A stretch of 64,000 bases of DNA from Vulcanisaeta sp. JCM 14467 (lineage in GTDB: Archaea > Thermoproteota > Thermoprotei > Thermoproteales > Thermocladiaceae). Positions 58,081 through 64,000 of the stretch are shown piece after piece. The stretch lies in the NCBI RefSeq assembly GCF_001316245.1, contig NZ_BBDM01000004.1:109902-173901 (forward strand), read 5' to 3'. Below the pieces are notes generated by a model. That model made no database searches. It saw only the letters and a list, made by a program, of their open reading frames with translations, and was not told the DNA's origin. Numbering within the stretch: the first letter of the stretch is position 1; each line of letters starts with the position of its first letter. Made by a program: the position numbers and the translations under genes.

Positions 58081-59079
58081 TTGAGTATTAAGAGTCTTGT
58101 TGATGCGTATGATCAATTGGATCCATTTGACCTTAGGGTACTTAGGGTTATTGAGATTGGGCATAGGAAGTTTGAGTATGTTCCGCTTGAGATTATCGCT
58201 GATTGGGGTAAGAAGCCTGAGGAATTGATTGAGAAATCCCTTAAGAAGCTCAATGCCCTTGGCATGGTGATTAGGTACAGGGGTAACTACACCGGTTATA
58301 GGCTAACATTCATGGGCTACGACGCACTGGCACTACATACATTAGCCAAGAGGGGCATAATCGAGAAGGTGAGCCCAACACCAATTGGCGTTGGTAAGGA
58401 GTCCGACGTATACGCCGGTGATGCCCTCGGTGATGGCAAGGTCGTGCTAAAGTTCCATAGGCTTGGGAGAACGAGCTTTAGGCAGATCAGGAGGTTTAGG
58501 GCTTGGATTGGGGATAGGAGGCACATAACCTGGCTCTATGAGTCGAGGCTCTCAGCCCACGCTGAGTATAAGGCCCTAGTCCTTGCATACAACGCCGGCA
58601 TTAACGTGCCAAGACCAATAACCGTCAATAGGCACACCGTGGTCATGGCATACATAAACGGCGCCCAACTATCCGAGGTGGGTGATGTTGATGACCCAGA
58701 GGAATTGTTCTGGGACATTATTGAGGGCGTTAAGAAGTTGTTCACCGACGTGGGTATTGTTCACGGAGACCTGAGTGAATTCAATATAATGATTGACTTG
58801 GAAAGCGGTGAGCCATACATCATTGACTGGCCCCAGTGGGTCCCGAGGAATGCCCCTGGCGCCCTGGACATACTTCGTAGGGATGTCACTAACGTGGTTA
58901 GGTATTTCATGAAGAGGTTTGGGCTTGATTTTGATGCTAATGAGGTCTATAATTACGTGGTCGGTAATGTGGAGGTCAAGGAGGAGAGCCTTGAGGAGGC
59001 CCTTGAGGAGTTGCTTGGTAGTGAGGGATTGAGCGAGCTCATGGGCTCAGAGAAGGAGGAGGAGTTTGAGGACGTGTAA
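58081..59079 (+). CDS. rio2: RIO2-family atypical protein kinase/ATPase
   Basis: Rio2 acts in late small-subunit ribosome maturation. The 332 residues have the RIO2-specific N-terminal winged helix (about 1-90), then IGVGKESDVYAGD (flexible P-loop with Ser), VVLKFHRLGRTSFRQIR (catalytic Lys), HGDLSEFNIM (catalytic loop) and IIDWPQWV (metal loop). The C-terminus is Glu-rich. The start is TTG 58081. Confidence 0.95.
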   Translation: MSIKSLVDAYDQLDPFDLRVLRVIEIGHRKFEYVPLEIIADWGKKPEELIEKSLKKLNALGMVIRYRGNYTGYRLTFMGYDALALHTLAKRGIIEKVSPTPIGVGKESDVYAGDALGDGKVVLKFHRLGRTSFRQIRRFRAWIGDRRHITWLYESRLSAHAEYKALVLAYNAGINVPRPITVNRHTVVMAYINGAQLSEVGDVDDPEELFWDIIEGVKKLFTDVGIVHGDLSEFNIMIDLESGEPYIIDWPQWVPRNAPGALDILRRDVTNVVRYFMKRFGLDFDANEVYNYVVGNVEVKEESLEEALEELLGSEGLSELMGSEKEEEFEDV

Positions 59080-59136
59080 GGGGCTGTGTAAGCAAATTTA
59101 ATAAGGGAAGGTTAGTAATGATACTAGCCCAAGGTA

Positions 59137-61091
59137 ATGCTCATTGAGGAGCTAAGCTCCGGGCCAATAATTGGGATTGACATTAACGGTAGGAGGTTTT
59201 CATACGCCATATTAAGTAATGGCGAAATAATCGAGAAAGGGATTATCGATCCACAGGATTTGGTGAAGCTCGTTAAGAAGGTTAGGCCTAAAGCCATAGC
59301 CATTGACAATATTGGCGAGCTAATGGAGTTAAGCCCCTCAATCATTAAGAGACTAGGTAGCTACCATTCAATGTCTACCTAGTCCAGGTCACGAAGGTTA
59401 AACCTGACGTTGACGAGACCATGGAAAGCCTCGTTAATAAGTACTTTGGGCTTAACATAGCTAAGCTAGACCCTGACGCAACCGCGGAGTACCTGGCTAG
59501 GCTGTGCGCATGGGTGTTGTCCATAATCAGGGTTTATGAGCCCGAGACAAAGATTGTGGTTAAGGCCGCCATATCAACGACACCAGGTGGTATGAGTAGA
59601 AATAGGTTTGAGAGGAATATTGCCCACAGGATTAGGTACCTGGCCAAGGAGATCAAGGAGAAGCTCGAAGGCGGTGGCCTTGATTATGACATGTTCATAA
59701 CGCCGGAGAGTGAGGGCCTTAGGTCCGTGGTGTTCATCGTGTATGCCGATAGGAGTATTGTCAGGTCCGTAATTAAGCCGCGTAAGAGTATGGATGTTAA
59801 GGTGATTGTGGAATCCGTGCCCACGGACTCCATAAAGTTCGTTGGGTTAACAGAGCAGGAGAGTACCGAGAGCATGAGTGCTGTTAAGGATAGGAAGTTG
59901 ATTGTTGGTATTGACCCGGGCATAGTCACGGGGGTAGCCGTTCTTGATCTAAATGGTAACGTGTTAACGCTACAAAGTGGTAAGAACTTGAGTAGGAGAC
60001 ATGTGCTTAGGATCGTCTATCAATACGGCACACCAGTTCTTGTAGCTGTAGATACGGCAAAGCCCTCGGATTACGCCAGGAAGTTAGCCGCAATGGTTGG
60101 TGCGGCGATTTACTACCCAGATAGGGACCTAAGCATTGCGGAGAAGAGTGAAATCGCCATCAAGATTTCCCGTGAGCAGGGAATCACGGTTAAGGACCCG
60201 CACATGAGGGATGCCCTGGCCGCGGCATATAAGGCGTTTACTCAGTTGAAGCCTAAGCTTGATAGGGTTGAGGAGGAGGTTAGGAGGGCCTATGCCAGGG
60301 CCATTGATGATGCTAAGGCGTTGGTGATTAAGGGCTTGTCGATAAAGCAGGCAGTTGACGAGGCTAGTAGGAGGATCGAGGTTCAGCCTCAGCAGGAGGT
60401 TAGGTTGGTTAGTAATGAGAAGTGTGAATGCGAGTGTGATAAGATGCGTGAGGAGTATGAAAATACCATAAGGACTTTAAATGCCGAGATCGAGAGACTG
60501 AGTAGACTATACAACGAAACTAAGGAGAGACTTGAGGAGTTGGTTAATAATTATGACATTGAGGCTAGGAAGGACCAACTCGTTAGGTCTTTATACGCGA
60601 GGATAGACATGCTTGAGGGCGATATTGAGAAGTACAAACTTAAGATTAAGGATCTTGAGAATAGCATGAGGGATTTAATGAAGGATTTCCTCGAGTACCT
60701 TAGGGGTAATAAGTACGTATTGATAAGGTACATCGACGGGCTTGACCTCAACGCAGTGGTTCAGATACACAATTCCATCCTTGTAATGAGTATTGGCGAA
60801 TTAATGAATATTGGCATTGATAAGTTAATCAGCGTTGGCATAAACTCCGTAATACTCATTGACGTCAGTGAGAAAAGCATGTTAAGACCAATATGGAAGA
60901 GGGGCTTGAGGGTCATACCAATCAGCATGGTTTATAATGGCCCATTAAACGACATCATGTTCATGGATAGGTCCGTAATAAATAACGCCATTGAAGCCCT
61001 CGGTAAGGAATTCCTTAGCGCCCTCGACGAGGACCAGTTGAAGAGAATGATTAATGAGTATAGGCGTTTGAGGAGTGGAATGTTAGAATAG
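59137..61091 (+). CDS. DUF460-family protein: RNase H-like domains plus coiled coil, one frameshift
   Basis: The N-terminus has an RNase H-like strand pair (IIGIDINGRRFSYAILSNGE, IDPQDL). One G added near 59360 restores RLPFNVYLVQVTKVKPDVDE and links to a second RNase H/RuvC-like domain (LIVGIDPGIVTGVAVLDLNG; later VAVDTAKPSDYARKLA and DPHMRDALAAAYKAF). A CECECDK Cys cluster, a coiled coil of about 90 residues and a C-terminal domain follow. About 650 residues. DUF460 is archaeal and uncharacterised; the Asp residues suggest a nuclease, which is inference. It is convergent with the MAT gene, overlapping by nine bases. Confidence 0.8.
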
Positions 61092-62312
61092 AGATACCTT
61101 ACTCTTAACAACGAGTTCTGTCAATGATGTTATGTTATCGAGCTCCTCATTAACTATGCCGTCAATCTCATTCCTAACCTCACCACTTAATGCAATGCCA
61201 GGCTCTGGGAGAACCTCTACATTCGCAACTAACGGCTCATTTATCGGCTTACCAATCTGGCTCAACAGGTAAACATAGACCTCCCTCAACCCCTTAACCT
61301 CACCATAAATCCTCTCGGCAATCCTGTTGGCGAGCACGTTATAGAGCTTACCAATGTGGCTCACTGGGTTCTTACCAGCCGTAGCCTCCATGGTCATGGG
61401 CCTCATGGGTGTTATTAATCCATTAGCCCTATTACCACGCCCTGTGGCTCCATCATCACCATGCTCCGCCGACGTACCTGTGACGGTTAGATAGAATATG
61501 CCGTGCTCAGGCTTGTCTGCTGCATTCACGGTAACATCAACCGTTAGGTTTGGCGTAATCTTAGCGGCTAGGTCGAGGACCTTATTCTTAATCTCCTCCT
61601 TAATATTTAAGTAATGATCCTTGTCCTTAACGAGTGATGATATTATTGCCGAGGCTATGGTTAACTTAACATCCTTACCAATCCTAAGGCCCATCACCTT
61701 AACATCCTCACCAACCTCAGGCAGTTTAGCCTTAAACTCCCTGGAATTAAGTAGCCGCTCAGTTTCAAGTACAAGCCTCTCCGTATCTGTTAATGGCGCG
61801 AACCCCACGCCAATAGATGTGTCATTGGCTAATGGAACCTTCGTCGCCTTAACACCAAGTTCATAAACACCAACCAGGTCCGTAGAACCCATGCCAACCC
61901 TATAATCAATGACCACGTGTTTATCCGGGTCAAGGAACCTAAAGTTGTTCTTAATCCAGTCCTTAATTGCAGTTATTATTATTGTGCCTATGGGTACTTT
62001 CTCAGTGCCAGTGGTTGTCTTAACCTCGGTTGTCACCCTACCGGCTACGAGTATGTATATTGGTTGAATAACATCACCACCACCAAACCGCGGACTTGCT
62101 TGACCACCAACAACTAGCACCTTATCCACGTTGTGGTGCAGTATCATGCCATACTTCTCGAGGTAATAATTAGATAAGGCCCTACTAACGGCCTCGGCCG
62201 ATGCATCAGCAATGTAGTCTGGGTGTCCAAGGCCCTTCCTCTCGACAAGCTCAACATTTAACTCAGAAACGGGCTTCCTATCTATTGTGTTTATCGTGAT
62301 TGTCCTGGCCAT
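61083..62312 (-). CDS. mat: Archaeal S-adenosylmethionine synthetase (MAT)
   Basis: It makes SAM from ATP and methionine. The roughly 409 residues match the archaeal-type enzyme: [58 protein letters not shown], and [20 protein letters not shown] near the C-terminal third. I prefer ATG 62312 ([14 protein letters not shown]); ATG 62321 is possible. It overlaps or abuts the Lsm gene, with which it is probably co-transcribed. Confidence 0.96.
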   Translation of the reverse strand: MARTITINTIDRKPVSELNVELVERKGLGHPDYIADASAEAVSRALSNYYLEKYGMILHHNVDKVLVVGGQASPRFGGGDVIQPIYILVAGRVTTEVKTTTGTEKVPIGTIIITAIKDWIKNNFRFLDPDKHVVIDYRVGMGSTDLVGVYELGVKATKVPLANDTSIGVGFAPLTDTERLVLETERLLNSREFKAKLPEVGEDVKVMGLRIGKDVKLTIASAIISSLVKDKDHYLNIKEEIKNKVLDLAAKITPNLTVDVTVNAADKPEHGIFYLTVTGTSAEHGDDGATGRGNRANGLITPMRPMTMEATAGKNPVSHIGKLYNVLANRIAERIYGEVKGLREVYVYLLSQIGKPINEPLVANVEVLPEPGIALSGEVRNEIDGIVNEELDNITSLTELVVKSKVSLF

Positions 62313-62317
62313 GCCCA

Positions 62318-62563
62318 TCACCCCACGGTCTCCTCAGACGTTATGTAAAGTATCTGCGTACCCCTAATGACTAGCCTACCGTATTTAACAACCACATTCT
62401 CGCCCTTCTGATCGAGTTCCTCACCCTCATCAATTATTAGGTTCATGCAGTCGTCGTAATTCACAAGGACACCCCTCAATACCTTATTATTCTTAAGCCT
62501 TATTGTTACATGCTTACCAACCAGTTTCTGTAGCATCTTCATTGGTTGCTGGGGCCTTTCCAT
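62318..62563 (-). CDS. lsm: Lsm/Sm-like archaeal RNA-binding protein
   Basis: The 81 residues contain Sm1 (LVGKHVTIRLKNNKVLRGVL, then YDDCMNLIIDEGEE) and Sm2 (VVKYGRLVIRGTQILYI). Archaeal Lsm proteins form heptameric rings that bind U-rich RNA. It lies between rpoN and mat on the same strand. Confidence 0.95.
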   Translation of the reverse strand: MERPQQPMKMLQKLVGKHVTIRLKNNKVLRGVLVNYDDCMNLIIDEGEELDQKGENVVVKYGRLVIRGTQILYITSEETVG

Positions 62564-62659
62564 TAGTGGCGTGTCGTGAGAGCCTATATTTAAATCTTAA
62601 CACCATCTGAGAGTATTAAAAGTAACATTACCAGGATTATATATAGTATATACCTTGCG

Positions 62660-62866
62660 TTACTCACTTTCAATCTTAGAGTACTCAAGAACCCTATCAA
62701 TAAGCTCTATATGGGCCAACAATGTTCTCCTGCAGCAATAACGCGTGACGCCAAGGTCATCAAGCACCTTCTCAGGGTTCTCGCCATTGAGCACCCTTTG
62801 CTTAAATGGTTCCCATAGGTGACCAAGTGGGCGCCCGCAGGTCCAGCATCTGATGGGTACAATCAT
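62660..62866 (-). CDS. rpoN: DNA-directed RNA polymerase subunit N (Rpb10 homologue)
   Basis: The 68 residues include the zinc site of the family: [12 protein letters not shown] near the N-terminus and the adjacent Cys pair in [18 protein letters not shown]. Length and motif are diagnostic. Confidence 0.97.
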   Translation of the reverse strand: MIVPIRCWTCGRPLGHLWEPFKQRVLNGENPEKVLDDLGVTRYCCRRTLLAHIELIDRVLEYSKIESE

Positions 62867-62922
62867 TGAGGTGCGTGGTTATTAACCCCTTTAAATTGCT
62901 TTCGTATCTAGATCCAGGGTCG

Positions 62923-63060
62923 ATGACCATAATTGCGGTTAATAATGATGGCTACCTGGAGGTATTCACGCAAGTTCGCTGGCTAACTAAACAAGCCCTC
63001 ACAATCCCATGTCAAGCCATAAACTCCCTCATGAAGCATGAACACCTTATACCACCATAA
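62923..63060 (+). CDS. Possible small ORF, 45 residues
   Basis: A TATA-like ctttaaatt (62889-62897) precedes ATG 62923 by about 30 bases. The frame reads MTIIAVNNDGYLEVFTQVRW and ends HEHLIPP. A longer frame from TTG 62866 would overlap rpoN. Function unknown; it may not be translated. Confidence 0.25.
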   Translation: MTIIAVNNDGYLEVFTQVRWLTKQALTIPCQAINSLMKHEHLIPP

Positions 63061-63251
63061 CTCCTACATATTATCCACGGTCAAATTTGAAGTATTCGTC
63101 ATTAACTTTGTCATTAATATATGGACATAGGGTTTGATAGTTTTGGAATTTGCCAATGCACTTTCAGTTATGACTAAGCATTTTTTTCACTTCTCATTGA
63201 ATATTTGCGCAACTTATTAAAACCCCCTGAAATCCTTAGTAATTAATTTAT

Positions 63252-64000
63252 ATGAACCCAAGGCTAACACTACCAATAATCGCCGCGGTAATAATCGCCG
63301 TAGCCGTCTCGATACTCTCCATCACCTCACATAGCCTAACGGTTAAGCACCTCTCTCCGTCTCCTGTTTCTGTGCCTGTGTTTGTTAATTATGGTGCCCT
63401 TGGTTGTTGGGGTCATAATGTTAATGTTGTCATTCCCGGTAACTCAATGGTTGTTCTTCGTTATCACGTTCACGGTGATGTTACCATTAATTTTGTCGGC
63501 ATTTACATGGCGTTTCCAGCGAGTATTGTTAATAAGACTTTGACTGTGTTTTCGAAACTACCAAATCAGAATGATGCGTTGATAATGGGTGTTTACGTGA
63601 ACGGCAGGTTGATTGCTAGCACTAATTATCCAGGGCCGATCCTCAGCTTGAAGACTGTGGTTGAGCACACCAATGGAGTCATTACTGCGGATTATACCGA
63701 TGATGACGTCTCCTTCCCACCAATTAACTTAACGGGTGGTGATGTGATAATCGTTGTTATTTACTCGGCTGTGCCTTATGCCTTACCCTCATGCCCAATT
63801 GCCAGCGAGAGTGAGGAGGTTGGGTTGATGGTTAGGGGTCGCCTAATTGGGTTGATTGGTATTGTTAACGGCACGCCTACGGCTGAGCAACTCTACGAGG
63901 AGGGCAGGTACATAACCGAGGAGCCGGTGGTCTATATAATCAACGTCACAAACCCAATGAACCAACTACCACAAGAACTAACACCAAGTCTCCTAACCAA
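63252..64000 (+). CDS. Secreted or membrane-anchored hypothetical protein, 3' end off window
   Basis: The frame opens at ATG 63252 and stays open to the window edge, 249 codons. MNPRLTLPIIAAVIIAVAVS and the following residues form a signal peptide or anchor helix (about 7-27). The exported part is strand-rich, with many Asn/Thr and NxT/NxS sites (VTINFVGIYMAFPASIVNKT). It is most likely a glycosylated surface protein; no family is recognised. A TATA-like taatttata lies just upstream (about 63243-63251), unusually close to the ATG. Confidence 0.65.
   Translation, partial: MNPRLTLPIIAAVIIAVAVSILSITSHSLTVKHLSPSPVSVPVFVNYGALGCWGHNVNVVIPGNSMVVLRYHVHGDVTINFVGIYMAFPASIVNKTLTVFSKLPNQNDALIMGVYVNGRLIASTNYPGPILSLKTVVEHTNGVITADYTDDDVSFPPINLTGGDVIIVVIYSAVPYALPSCPIASESEEVGLMVRGRLIGLIGIVNGTPTAEQLYEEGRYITEEPVVYIINVTNPMNQLPQELTPSLLT

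Noticed and set aside
62866..62922. Extending the small ORF at 62923 upstream to TTG 62866
   Set aside because: This would overlap the rpoN start and pass through the TATA-like element; the ATG at 62923 fits the promoter better.

Overview
The window looks like a chromosomal segment of a hyperthermophilic crenarchaeon of the order Thermoproteales; Vulcanisaeta or Caldivirga is my best guess. The reasons are archaeal ribosomal and transcription genes (L10/L1/L11, Spt5, TFE, aMBF1, RpoN), archaeal CDC48, FEN1, RIO2 and Lsm, two tungsten-type aldehyde:ferredoxin oxidoreductases, many leaderless genes with a TATA box about 25 bases upstream, a paREP2b-like gene, and a tRNA-Ile(GAT) with an intron at the non-canonical 29/30 position. 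The genus is inferred, not shown.

Layout. 1-4.9 kb (minus strand): translation/secretion operon L18a/LX, prefoldin alpha, FtsY, SecE, Spt5, L11, L1, L10. 4.9-7.2 kb: aMBF1, HflX, TFE. 7.3-11.3 kb: CoA-disulfide-reductase-like flavoprotein, an unknown HExxH protein, gamma-glutamyltransferase. 11.3-21.8 kb: a FecBCD/BtuFCD-type importer behind a palindromic operator candidate, an AOR-family enzyme, a PduO-like cobalamin adenosyltransferase, a decayed ABC-2 permease, then methylmalonyl-CoA mutase large subunit, B12 subunit, and MeaB joined to methylmalonyl-CoA epimerase. Much of this stretch fits acquisition and use of cobalamin for propionyl/methylmalonyl-CoA conversion. 21.9-38.8 kb: mostly housekeeping (DUF2070, BlaI-type regulator, Trm5, ATP synthase B, UbiX, TtuA/Ncs6, ValRS, aEF-1beta, CDC48, FEN1, NuoH). 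39.1-42.1 kb: accessory patch with a broken paREP2b-like gene bracketed by a near-perfect 28/29-nt repeat, a two-gene unknown module and tRNA-Glu. 42.3-49.9 kb: amino-acid permease, dihydrolipoamide dehydrogenase, MoxR ATPase, glycosyltransferase, beta-hydroxyacid dehydrogenase. 50.2-50.5 kb: a candidate structured RNA with its own promoter, then tRNA-Val. 50.6-64 kb: alpha-galactosidase, tRNA-Ile, MscS, second AOR, dual-specificity phosphatase, MFS transporter, RIO2, DUF460 protein, archaeal MAT, Lsm, RpoN, and a secreted/anchored protein cut by the window edge.

Data quality dominates interpretation. About 25 genes, most of them essential, are split by single-base frameshifts. Nearly all are repaired by adding one base to a short homopolymer, mostly G or C (for example GG should be GGG); two are repaired by removing one A from an A7 run. 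Even tRNA-Ile appears to lack single G's. I read this as sequencing/assembly indel error and report each such gene as one CDS with the break positions, rather than as pseudogenes. The same caveat bears on apparent fusions and overlaps, notably MeaB-epimerase.
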